Notes under the pieces: generated by a model
Told to the model about the DNA's origin: nothing
Database searches by the model: none
What the model saw: the letters and a program-made list of their open reading frames with translations, nothing else
Source: Ignavibacteria bacterium UBA6906
GTDB lineage: Bacteria; Bacteroidota; Ignavibacteria; UBA10030; UBA6906
DNA: 27,384 bases
Reading direction: 5' to 3'
NCBI GenBank assembly: GCA_002451155.1
Contig: DKBG01000229.1
Span: 1-27,384, forward strand
Shown here: piece after piece, positions 1 to 6,514 of the stretch
Layout: every line of letters starts with the position of its first letter
Numbering within the stretch: the stretch's first letter is position 1
Program-made: the position numbers and the translations under genes

Positions 1-749
1 AACAGAAAAAGCTGCAGGAGCAGAAGTTCCAAATGAGCCTGGCACCCGCCGTGCAGCAGCAATTTTACCGCATGCCGCCGCCCAAAATAGAAGGATATAA
101 ATTCGCCGGATCTTCATTTCCAGCGGATGAAACAGGGGGGGATTATTTCGATTTTCTGCCGCTTCTAGGCGATGCTCTCGGAATCGCCATCGGCGATGTT
201 AGCGGCCACGGTATAGGCTCCGCTTTACTGATGGTGGAACTCCGGGCGTTTCTGCGGGCCTTTGCACAGCAGGGCACGAATGTCGGGGATATCTTCTCGT
301 TGACAAATAATGCACTCGTTTCAGACCTGGAACAGGGCCGTTTCGCCACGTTGATCCTCTGCTGCCTCGATCTTTCTACACGATCGTTTATATACGCCAG
401 TGCCGGACATACTCCGGGCTTCATCCTGGATAACGAGGGGAATGTGAGGCAGACCCTCAAGAGTACGGACATCCCGCTGGGATTCATGCCCGACCACAAG
501 TTCACATGCAGCGACCGGATTGAACTGAAATCGGGCGATATACTCGCCCTGCTAACGGACGGAATTACAGAAGCGGAAAGGCCGGATCAGGAGGCATTCG
601 GAGTTGAAAGAACCCTTGATTACATCCGGGCCCACAGGCACGAGCACGTACAGCTGATCATAAACGGACTCTACAAGACTGTCAGGGATTTCTCGGACGG
701 AATGCCGCAAGTCGACGATATCACTGCCGTCCTCTGCAAAGTTCAATAG
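1..749 (+). CDS. SpoIIE-type PP2C serine phosphatase, C-terminal part (5' end outside window)
   Basis: This is the catalytic domain of a SpoIIE/RsbU-like PP2C phosphatase, a family that dephosphorylates serine on anti-anti-sigma or similar regulators. The frame is open from base 3, ten codons upstream of the ATG at 33, so the protein is cut by the window edge and that ATG is internal. Counting from it, the metal-binding motifs are GGDYFD (35-40), GDVSGHG (54-60), a YASAGHTPGF strand, LLTDGITEAE and a terminal DDITAVLCKV. The lysine- and glutamine-rich start resembles the coiled linker that usually joins an N-terminal receiver, PAS, GAF or HAMP sensor to this domain; that sensor is not visible. 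It ends in TAG, 65 bp before proC. The target cannot be inferred. Confidence 0.9.
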   Translation, partial: QKKLQEQKFQMSLAPAVQQQFYRMPPPKIEGYKFAGSSFPADETGGDYFDFLPLLGDALGIAIGDVSGHGIGSALLMVELRAFLRAFAQQGTNVGDIFSLTNNALVSDLEQGRFATLILCCLDLSTRSFIYASAGHTPGFILDNEGNVRQTLKSTDIPLGFMPDHKFTCSDRIELKSGDILALLTDGITEAERPDQEAFGVERTLDYIRAHRHEHVQLIINGLYKTVRDFSDGMPQVDDITAVLCKVQ

Positions 750-814
750 AAAAGAGCACAATGCGCCGGCCGGCATCCAGGTCTTGCCGGCTGAGCCAAA
801 ACAAAGGAGATTCC

Positions 815-1663
815 ATGTTCAGTGGAAAAGTCGTCGGATTCATCGGCACCGGCAATATGGGAGAAATCCTGGTTCGCGGATTGATTCAGTCAAAGAAAGT
901 GACCAAATCGAATATCCTGGCATGCGATGTAAGTAAAGACCGGCTGAACCATATATCGAAAACCTACGGCATCAAGACGACAACCTCCGTCAAAGAGCTG
1001 GTAAAAAAATCGTCCATAATCATCATAGCCGTCAAGCCGCAGAATATTGACGAACTTCTGGATCAACTTTCAATATTAAGCCATGAAGGGCACCTGTTTA
1101 TTTCCATCGTAGCAGGAGTTACCGCCGAAAAGATCGCCCAGAAAATGCACCACGAGTCCGGAATAATCCGGGCAATGCCGAATGCTCCCGCATCGGTGCT
1201 TGCAGGGGTTACGGCCCTGTATCCCGGCCGCAATATCTCATCCTCAGACCTTAAAAGAGCAGAATCCATTTTCGAATGTGTCGGCAGCACCGTCCTGATC
1301 AAGAATGAAGCTCTCATGGATGTCGTAACCGGCCTGTCCGGCAGCGGCCCCGCTTATGTTTTTCTGGCTATCGAATCATTGAGCGACGCCGGAGTACAAC
1401 TGGGAATCTCCAGATCGGAATCTTCCCTCCTGGCCGCTCAAACGGTTTACGGGGCGGCGAAAATGCTGCTGGAGACCGGCAAGCATCCCAGCGAACTGAA
1501 GGACCTGGTCGCCACACCCGGAGGCACTACGTTTGCCGGGTTAAAAATGCTGGAAAAGTGCAATTTCCGATCCACAATCATGGAAGCGGTGGAGGCCGCG
1601 ACACTCCGTTCCAAGGAACTCGGAATTCTGATCAATTCAAACAACAAAAAGCACAAGAAATAA
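815..1663 (+). CDS. proC: Pyrroline-5-carboxylate reductase
   Basis: Catalyses the last step of proline synthesis, NAD(P)H-dependent reduction of 1-pyrroline-5-carboxylate. The start is the ATG at 815 because AAAGGAGA (803-810) is correctly spaced and the protein then begins directly at the Rossmann fold; the open frame reaches back to 761 but without a ribosome site. At 282 aa it has normal length. Visible landmarks are the dinucleotide loop GFIGTGNMG (8-16), the AVKPQ segment, the MPN (AMPNAPA) segment, the C-terminal dimerisation core with GLSGSGPAYVF, and the family signature near the end, LVATPGGTTFAGL. It lies 65 bp behind the phosphatase and is probably read with it. A long inverted repeat follows the stop. 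Confidence 0.96.
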   Translation: MFSGKVVGFIGTGNMGEILVRGLIQSKKVTKSNILACDVSKDRLNHISKTYGIKTTTSVKELVKKSSIIIIAVKPQNIDELLDQLSILSHEGHLFISIVAGVTAEKIAQKMHHESGIIRAMPNAPASVLAGVTALYPGRNISSSDLKRAESIFECVGSTVLIKNEALMDVVTGLSGSGPAYVFLAIESLSDAGVQLGISRSESSLLAAQTVYGAAKMLLETGKHPSELKDLVATPGGTTFAGLKMLEKCNFRSTIMEAVEAATLRSKELGILINSNNKKHKK

Positions 1664-1666
1664 GGG

Positions 1667-1721
1667 AAAAGGGGACGTAACACGTATTTGCAATCCTAAT
1701 TAAGTGTTATGTCCCCTTTTT
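1667..1721. terminator. 17-bp inverted repeat with T tract, between convergent genes
   Basis: The arms AAAAGGGGACGTAACAC (1667-1683) and GTGTTATGTCCCCTTTT (1704-1720) pair over 17 positions with one G-U pair, around a 20-base A+T-rich loop. Six T residues continue on the plus strand. It sits between the stop codons of proC and of the opposite glycosyltransferase, so it probably terminates transcription from both sides, best for proC. The long loop is unusual for a plain terminator, so it may instead be a dispersed palindromic repeat. Confidence 0.6.
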
Positions 1722-1723
1722 TC

Positions 1724-2464
1724 TTATTTATATAAGCCGGCCCGAAGATTCTGCCGGATCTTCCGGATTTCGCTGAGCACTTCGAAATAAGACCGCAATG
1801 TCACCTTGCTGCCCATGGAGTTCAGCCAGGTTATGGGCACTTCACGGATCCGGTATTCCAAAGACCGTGCTATGATCAGCAACTCTATGTCATAACCCCA
1901 TTTGTCGATGGTCAGTCTCCGGAATATGCATTCGGCTGCCTCACCCGTGAACATTTTGAATCCGGCCTGCGTGTCGTATATCCCGGGAACCGCCAGCATT
2001 CGCACAAGCCAGTTGCCTGCCCGTCCGGCGATCTCCTTGGCCTTCGTTTGAGGGCGGGCGACCACAGAGTCCCTGAGAGCCCTGGATCCGATCACGACGT
2101 CAAAACCCAGGTGAAAAAAAGGCCAGAACCGCTCCACCTGTTTCACCGTCGTGGAGTTGTCGGCGTCCATAAACAGACGGAAAGCGCCCTTTGCCGCCAG
2201 GATACCCCTCTTGACCGAAGCCCCTTTGCCATGATTCGAACCGTCCGGATGCTGCAGCAATTTCAAAAAAACCGGGCCGGCATCCTGTTGACGCACCAAC
2301 CCTTCCGTTCCATCCGTAGAACCGTCATTCACGACGACGATCTCCGACTGGTAGGACTAGTTCCTGAGATAGGCGATCGTCTGGGTCAGCGTATCCGGCA
2401 GCCGCAGCTCCTCATTGTAAGCAGGGATAACAACCGAAAGCTGAATATTCGAAGGTTCCGTCAT
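1724..2464 (-). pseudogene. Family 2 glycosyltransferase (dolichyl-phosphate hexose synthase-like) with in-frame TAG
   Basis: Belongs to the GT2 group that moves a sugar from a nucleotide sugar to a polyprenyl phosphate or similar acceptor. From an ATG at 2464 the frame reads SVVIPAYNEE, the GT-A start, then meets TAG at 2359-2357 (codon 36), then continues as SEIVVVNDGSTDGTEG with no shift of frame. Later motifs are intact: FMDADNST (the metal-binding DxD region), a DTQAGFKMF acceptor region and a normal C-terminus, 246 codons in total. One C-to-T change from CAG would explain the stop. A GTG at 2332 could restart translation but would lose the first beta strand. No Shine-Dalgarno is seen before 2464. 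It lies 79 bp behind the aldolase gene. It may be a recent pseudogene, a strain variant or a consensus error. Confidence 0.8.
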
Positions 2465-2480
2465 TTAGCCCGATTATGAC

Positions 2481-2508
2481 AAGGGGGCGATCACCGGGTT
2501 CGCCCCTT
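2481..2508 (-). terminator. Weak hairpin between aldolase and glycosyltransferase
   Basis: AAGGGGGCGA (2481-2490) pairs with TCGCCCCTT (2500-2508) with one bulged base and a nine-base loop. It lies in the 79-bp gap between the aldolase stop and the glycosyltransferase start. There is no good U tract on either strand, so it is more likely an attenuator or mRNA-stabilising hairpin than a full terminator. Confidence 0.3.
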
Positions 2509-2543
2509 TAATAATGAAACATGAATTTGGCTATGGGATCGGC

Positions 2544-3599
2544 TTAAGCGATCGTGACCTCAGGACACAGATAGACATCCTGTATCGCGTTGAGCAGGGC
2601 GACACCCTCTGCCATCGGCCTCTGGAAAGCCTTGCGCCCCGATATCAGCCCCATGCCGCCCGCACGCTTGTTGATGACGGCGGTTTTCACGGCTTCGGCC
2701 AGATCGCCTGCACCGGAACTGGCTCCGCCGGAATTGATCAATCCGCAGCGGCCCATGTAGCAGTTGATGACCTGGTAGCGCGTCAAATCGATGGGGTGTT
2801 CCGACGAAAGCTCGGAATACACCTTCTTGTGTGTTTTTCCGAACTTCAACGCCTCGTAGCCGCCGTTGCATTCGGGAAGCTTTTGCTTGATGATATCCGC
2901 CTCGATGGTTACGCCAAGGTGATTGGCCTGTCCGGTCAGATCCGCCGACACGTGATAGTCTTTCTCTTTTGTTTTGAAGGCGGCGTTTCTGGTATAGCAC
3001 CAGAGGATAGTGGCCATGCCGAGTTCGTGCGCGTACTTGAACGCCGCGCTGACCTCCTGAATCTGCCGCTTTGATTCTTCCGAGCCGAAGTAGATGGTGG
3101 CACCGACTGCAGTCGCGCCCATTTCAAAAGCCATCTCCACGTCGCCGAACATAATCTGGTCGTACGTATTGGGGTAGGAGAGGAATTCGTTGTGATTGAT
3201 CTTCACGATGAAGGGAATTTTGTGCGCATACGCGCGGGCGACTGATCCGAGCACGCCAAAGGTTGAGGCAACGGCATTGCATCCACCTTCGAGTGCGAGT
3301 TTGACGATATTCTCCGGGTCGAAATATGCGGGGTTCGGTGCGAAGGACGCGCCCGCCGAATGTTCGATGCCCTGATCGACCGGTAGGATGGAGAGGTAGC
3401 CGGTTCCTGCAAGGCGCCCCGCGTTAAAGAGTTGCTGGATGCTTCTCAGAACCGGCGTTTTCCGATCCGACTGGAGAAAGACTCTCTGGACGAAATCCGG
3501 TCCCGGCAGATGGAGTGATTCCCTCGGAATCCCCTTGCAGGTATGTTCGAGCAGGCTTTTCCCTTCTGCCCCGAGGATTTTCTCGATTTCCTGTATCAT
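2544..3599 (-). CDS. fbaB: Class I fructose-bisphosphate aldolase, DhnA/FbaB type
   Basis: Cleaves fructose 1,6-bisphosphate to dihydroxyacetone phosphate and glyceraldehyde 3-phosphate through a Schiff base and needs no metal. The 351-aa length fits bacterial FbaB. Recognisable segments are LSILPVDQGIEHSAG (substrate phosphate region), PFIVKINHNEF, GATAVGATIYFGSEES, the ADIIKQKLPE strand with the candidate Schiff-base lysine (K238 or K240), and the glycine-rich phosphate loop around INSGGASSGAGDL. The ATG at 3599 has AGGAGA (3609-3614) upstream and a promoter-like sequence at 3662-3689. It is the first gene of a minus-strand pair with the glycosyltransferase. With pfkA elsewhere in the window it points to a working upper glycolytic pathway. 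Confidence 0.93.
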   Translation of the reverse strand: MIQEIEKILGAEGKSLLEHTCKGIPRESLHLPGPDFVQRVFLQSDRKTPVLRSIQQLFNAGRLAGTGYLSILPVDQGIEHSAGASFAPNPAYFDPENIVKLALEGGCNAVASTFGVLGSVARAYAHKIPFIVKINHNEFLSYPNTYDQIMFGDVEMAFEMGATAVGATIYFGSEESKRQIQEVSAAFKYAHELGMATILWCYTRNAAFKTKEKDYHVSADLTGQANHLGVTIEADIIKQKLPECNGGYEALKFGKTHKKVYSELSSEHPIDLTRYQVINCYMGRCGLINSGGASSGAGDLAEAVKTAVINKRAGGMGLISGRKAFQRPMAEGVALLNAIQDVYLCPEVTIA

Positions 3600-3661
3600 T
3601 CGTTTCGATCTCCTGTGAGTGTGCTCAATCGTTTTGAAAGCTGAAAAACCGCCAGATCAAA

Positions 3662-3689
3662 AATATATCAAAAAGGGGTCACTTTCCAA
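3662..3689 (-). promoter_or_regulatory. Predicted sigma70-type promoter of the aldolase gene
   Basis: Read on the minus strand, TTGGAA (3689-3684) and TATATT (3667-3662) are separated by 16 bp. The start codon is about 60 bp downstream. The TATATT -10 element matches those before several other genes in the window. Confidence 0.5.
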
Positions 3690-3707
3690 TCGGGAATGCG
3701 GGAAATA

Positions 3708-3735
3708 TTGACCCGTATGCGGGAAGTGTATGGTA
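3708..3735 (+). promoter_or_regulatory. Possible promoter of the RNA candidate
   Basis: TTGACC (3708-3713) and TATGGT (3730-3735) are 16 bp apart on the plus strand. If used, a transcript would start near 3742 and could run about 380 nt to the strong terminator at 4082-4119. The -10 match is poor, so this is tentative. Confidence 0.25.
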
Positions 3736-3741
3736 CAATTG

Positions 3742-4119
3742 CCACGGTGTGTCCTTCTGTAGACAGTTTCATGACGAAAATCTGCCCGAATGGCCTAAAC
3801 TTTTGTGGCATGATTTTCGTTTAAAGAAATAGGAGAAGAGCTGAGAAAACAGCGATGATCTGCCAGGAGGGGGTCGTGAGAATCAGATACACATTCCGGC
3901 GTCTTTCGAAAGAGGAGAAGAGCCTCATAGAGGCTGTTCTTCTTGAAGAAATGGAGATTCAGCGCTGGTTTGCGGTAGCCTGCTGCGCCAAGCTTGGCGG
4001 GGAGGTCTTCCTCAGCCTCCACTGAGTTGGGTTGGTGTCCGGGCCTCCATTGGTGGGAGTGGAGGATCCCGGATTCCCCAAAAGAGGCGGCCACAGGCCG
4101 CCTCTTTGTTGTTTTTTTG
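3742..4119 (+). ncRNA. Candidate structured non-coding RNA ending at a strong terminator
   Basis: No convincing protein gene lies between the aldolase and the cold-shock gene, but the plus strand is rich in self-complementary segments. They are a 12-bp palindrome (3902-3913), a hairpin AGCCTC/GAGGCT (3921-3935), a 14-bp palindrome centred on AAGCTT (3986-3999), a GGAGG/CCTCC hairpin (4001-4020), an 11-bp stem CCGGGCCTCCA with TGGAGG-AT-CCCGG (4039-4072) and a terminator. I compared it by eye with conserved motifs of tmRNA, RNase P RNA, SRP RNA, 6S RNA and T-box leaders and recognised none clearly, although the length would suit 6S, RNase P or tmRNA. The 5' end is uncertain; the structured part starts near 3900. 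Confidence 0.4.
4082..4119 (+). terminator. Strong rho-independent terminator
   Basis: A perfect 12-bp stem, AAAGAGGCGGCC (4082-4093) with GGCCGCCTCTTT (4097-4108), has a three-base loop and is followed by GTTGTTTTTTT. It ends a plus-strand transcript that contains no recognisable protein gene, which is the main support for an RNA gene upstream. Confidence 0.9.
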
Positions 4120-4376
4120 CGGCCGACTTGCAATTCAGAGGTCTTTGCCCTATCTTGCCCGGGCAGTTTCTGTACACCGTGTTCTGCCCTTAATGGTTCC
4201 GTTGCTGTGGGGAGTTGCTCCTCGAAGCGTTCAGCAATCGCTGTAGACAGCGGTGGTAGTTGTGGTCTGACACCCGCTCGCCGGCCTGTTGGCTATTAAG
4301 AAGCAAGAAAACCGGTGCCCAGTCGGGCGGCTTTGCCGTACGCACAGTATCAGTACAAATTTCGAGGAGATTCCCT
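4120..4376. other. Upstream region of the cold-shock gene
   Basis: These 257 bases hold no supported protein gene. The open frames that cross it have no family resemblance and no ribosome site. A TGCCCGGGCA palindrome lies near 4156-4165. Part of it may be the long 5' leader often seen on cold-shock genes; I could not fix a promoter. Confidence 0.4.
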
Positions 4377-4577
4377 ATGGAAAAGGGAGTGGTAAAATGG
4401 TTCAACGGATCCAAGGGCTACGGTTTTATTCAGCGTGAGTCCGGGGAAGATGTGTTCGTTCACTACAAGGCGATTGTCGGCGAGGGATATCGCACGCTGA
4501 ACGAAGGTGACAAGGTTCAGTTTGAGGTCGAACGTGGGCCGAAGGGCCTCCAGGCCTCCAACGTTTCGAAGATCTGA
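4377..4577 (+). CDS. Cold-shock domain protein (CspA family)
   Basis: A 66-aa single cold-shock domain that binds single-stranded RNA or DNA, typically melting mRNA structure. It begins MEKGVVKWFNGSKGYGFI, with the RNP1 motif KGYGFI (13-18) and RNP2 DVFVHY (25-30), and ends with the expected GLQASNV strand. The ATG at 4377 is chosen over the longer open frame from 4260 because GAGGAGA (4364-4370) precedes it and the family starts exactly here. It is a single-gene unit with its own terminator. It could be constitutive or cold-induced; the sequence does not decide. Confidence 0.96.
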   Translation: MEKGVVKWFNGSKGYGFIQRESGEDVFVHYKAIVGEGYRTLNEGDKVQFEVERGPKGLQASNVSKI

Positions 4578-4610
4578 CGTTTCGGCGGCCGTCCAGTAGT
4601 ATTCTTCCGA

Positions 4611-4644
4611 CGCCCCGGCCACCCGGCCGGGGCGATTTATTTTT
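4611..4644 (+). terminator. Rho-independent terminator of the cold-shock gene
   Basis: A 10-bp perfect G+C stem, CGCCCCGGCC (4611-4620) with GGCCGGGGCG (4625-4634), has a four-base loop and is followed by ATTTATTTTT. It lies 33 bp after the csp stop codon. Confidence 0.85.
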
Positions 4645-4662
4645 CCCTGAGGTGAACGGTTC

Positions 4663-5478
4663 ATGAAGCGTGTGTCGATCGGTCTCGGATTTGACGTATC
4701 CCTGTTGTCTGCGCCCGGCAGGCTGGCGCGGGGGCTTGATGTATGTGTTTTCCCGGAGCTTCTGGACGGGGGGTATGCGGCGATTGCTGCGGGGCGGGGT
4801 AGGCATCGGGAGGGTGATGCGTTTCTCATGCAGGCGCAATCGCTAAGCGCCAGGGGATCGATGGCGGTTGTAGCGGGGAGTGTTTTGCTCGAAGGGAGAG
4901 GGGGGAGAGCGACGAACAGCACGCTCGTCTTCTGGCGCGGGAAGCGCATTCACCGATACGACAAGATCCATCTCTTCAGACCGGCAGGGGATCACCGGTT
5001 TTTCGAGGGGGGGGATGGATTTGGCGTGTTCTCGTTCCGCGCCGGGGGCGTCACTGTCAGGGCAGGCGTCATCATCTGCTACGATCTCAGATTCCCGGAG
5101 CTGATTCGCGCGCTTGCCCGCAGAGGGATTGAGATTCTGTTTGTCCCCGCGCGTTGGCCCCGGAGCCGTGATGCGGCGTGGCGTACGCTTCTTCGCGCGC
5201 GCGCGATTGAGAATCAGATCATTGTCATAGGATGCAACGCTCGCGGCCGCGAAGGTGGGTATTCGTACGCGTTCGACCCCTTCGGCGGTGAGGTGTTCTC
5301 CGGCAGGAAGGCGGGTGGGGGGCAGATGCACCGCTTCACCGTTGACCTGGAACTGATCCGGCGAGCGCATCGTCACCACCGGAACATTGCGGAGGCGAGA
5401 CTCCTCCGTGAAATCCGATATCCCCGGCGTCTCAGGCGGGTTGTCGTCCGGTCCGGAGGGATCCGGTCGAATAGATAA
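4663..5478 (+). CDS. Carbon-nitrogen hydrolase (nitrilase superfamily, omega-amidase-like)
   Basis: Hydrolyses a carbon-nitrogen bond, probably of a small amide such as an omega-amide of a keto acid. The catalytic triad is complete: E32 in VFPEL, K101 in YDKIHLF and C139 in IICYDLRFPE. The motif RFPEL after the cysteine and the 271-aa length fit the YafV/NIT2 branch best, but the exact substrate cannot be told. GAGGTGA (4649-4655) supports the start. The last residues (after about 240) are arginine-rich and lack family conservation; this tail overlaps the end of the opposite transporter gene by 47 bp, so it may be an evolved extension. Confidence 0.88.
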   Translation: MKRVSIGLGFDVSLLSAPGRLARGLDVCVFPELLDGGYAAIAAGRGRHREGDAFLMQAQSLSARGSMAVVAGSVLLEGRGGRATNSTLVFWRGKRIHRYDKIHLFRPAGDHRFFEGGDGFGVFSFRAGGVTVRAGVIICYDLRFPELIRALARRGIEILFVPARWPRSRDAAWRTLLRARAIENQIIVIGCNARGREGGYSYAFDPFGGEVFSGRKAGGGQMHRFTVDLELIRRAHRHHRNIAEARLLREIRYPRRLRRVVVRSGGIRSNR

Positions 5479-6040
5479 GCGGCAGGCTGATCACGGTGAC
5501 CAGCATTTTGATTGCGTATTGTCCGGCGATCAGGGGGATCAGCGGAAGCACTCCGGCGAACGCGATCAGGACAAAGAGGATGCTGTCCACGCCCGTCGAG
5601 ATGCTGTTGCTAACGAGCACCCTCATCCAGCGATAGCCGCCCACCCGTTCCTTCCAGAGCGCGAAGATCTCCACGTCAATCAGTGAGCTGACGACATAGG
5701 CGGCGAGGCTGGCGACGATAATGCGCGGAGTCGAGCCGAGAACCGTTTCGAATGCGGCAGAGTGCGTGAAGAATTCGGGGGCGGGCATGGCAAGGACGAG
5801 GGTTGTGTAGCCGGCCAGAAGGACATTTGCGGCGAGGGCAGCGAAGACGACTCGACGGGCGCCCGGTCTTCCAAGGCGTTCGTTCAGGAGGTCAATCAGG
5901 GTGAACGTCAGGGCGTAGATGAGGACACCCCCTGGCGCGGTGAAGCCGCCGACGTCGATAGTCCTGCCAGCGGTGATATTGGCGATCAACTCGCAGGCCA
6001 CATAGATGACGATGAGGAGAGTGCTTGCCAGGCCGTTCAT
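5432..6040 (-). CDS. yhhQ: Queuosine precursor transporter, VUT/DUF165 family
   Basis: An integral membrane protein of the YhhQ family, which imports a queuosine precursor (preQ0 or preQ1). The 202-aa protein has about six hydrophobic segments. Family landmarks are an early ELIANITAGRT region, a GVLIYALTFTLIDLLNERLGR loop (with the acidic-asparagine core) and SSLIDVEIFALWKE near the middle. The ATG at 6040 overlaps the queF stop as ATGA, a typical sign of translational coupling; a longer open frame beyond it is only the wrong frame of queF. Pairing with QueF strongly supports a queuosine role. The 3' end overlaps the convergent hydrolase gene. Confidence 0.9.
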   Translation of the reverse strand: MNGLASTLLIVIYVACELIANITAGRTIDVGGFTAPGGVLIYALTFTLIDLLNERLGRPGARRVVFAALAANVLLAGYTTLVLAMPAPEFFTHSAAFETVLGSTPRIIVASLAAYVVSSLIDVEIFALWKERVGGYRWMRVLVSNSISTGVDSILFVLIAFAGVLPLIPLIAGQYAIKMLVTVISLPLIYSTGSLRTGRQPA

Positions 6041-6444
6041 CGCGCGCGGTTCCGGCGGCGGTACTCCCTGCTGGTCACGGTGTGGATACCGCCGCGGATC
6101 CGGTAGTCCAGCGTCACTTTCATCCAGAGTGGCCGGGCACAGCGCACGCAGTCTTCCAGAACCCGGTTCACTGCATGTTCCTGGTAGATTCCGACGTTCC
6201 GGTAGGAGAGAAGATAGTATTTGAACGACCGGAGTTCGATGACGCGGCGGGCCGGCGCGTACTGGACGATGATGCTGCCGAAATCCGGAAGTCCGGACCA
6301 GGGGCACACCGCGGTAAACTCGTCTGTCTCGATGGTAACTGCGATTTCTTTTCCCGGATATTCATAGGGAAACGTTTCAAGGGCTCCGGCGTCGATCGTG
6401 GAAACGTCCTGGATGTTATATTTTCTGTCGAGCGGGTCGATCAT
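6037..6444 (-). CDS. queF: NADPH-dependent 7-cyano-7-deazaguanine (preQ0) reductase, type I
   Basis: Reduces the nitrile of preQ0 to the amine preQ1, the committed step toward queuosine in tRNA. The 135-aa size matches the short unimodular QueF class. The active-site cysteine C47 lies in AVCPWSGLPD with the acid D54, and the QueF NADPH motif is present as ELRSFKYYLLSYRN (usual form ELKSLKxYLxSxRN). The C-terminal half keeps the tunnel-fold segment with a conserved CVRC-like pair. It is the first gene of a two-gene unit with yhhQ. A TATATT -10 element lies at 6486-6491. No other queuosine genes are in the window, so QueC, QueD and QueE would be elsewhere or replaced by import. Confidence 0.95.
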   Translation of the reverse strand: MIDPLDRKYNIQDVSTIDAGALETFPYEYPGKEIAVTIETDEFTAVCPWSGLPDFGSIIVQYAPARRVIELRSFKYYLLSYRNVGIYQEHAVNRVLEDCVRCARPLWMKVTLDYRIRGGIHTVTSREYRRRNRAR

Positions 6445-6474
6445 GGCGATCCATGGAGAGTGATGATCATGAGA

Positions 6475-6488
6475 ATTGACGCGTCAAT
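6475..6488. promoter_or_regulatory. 14-bp palindrome in the divergent queF / thioredoxin promoter region
   Basis: ATTGACGCGTCAAT is a perfect palindrome in the 70-bp gap between two divergent genes. It touches the TATATT -10 element predicted for queF. It could be an operator for a dimeric regulator acting on one or both genes. No regulator is encoded nearby. Confidence 0.4.
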
Positions 6489-6514
6489 ATACCAGATTCA
6501 TAAGGAAAAGTAAA
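6486..6514 (-). promoter_or_regulatory. Predicted queF promoter
   Basis: On the minus strand TTTACT (6514-6509) and TATATT (6491-6486) are 17 bp apart, about 40 bp before the queF start. The -35 match is only moderate. Confidence 0.35.

Noticed and set aside
2357..2359. TAG read as an amino acid (recoded stop) in the glycosyltransferase
   Set aside because: TAG serves as the terminal stop of the phosphatase and lemA, and no other conserved gene here has an internal TAG.
2514..3074. 186-aa plus-strand open frame
   Set aside because: It is antisense to the aldolase and shows no family resemblance. A similar frame at 2048-2479 is antisense to the glycosyltransferase.
6041..6307. N-terminal extension of the YhhQ reading frame
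   Set aside because: It lies wholly within queF in another frame; the ATGA overlap at 6037-6040 gives a natural start.
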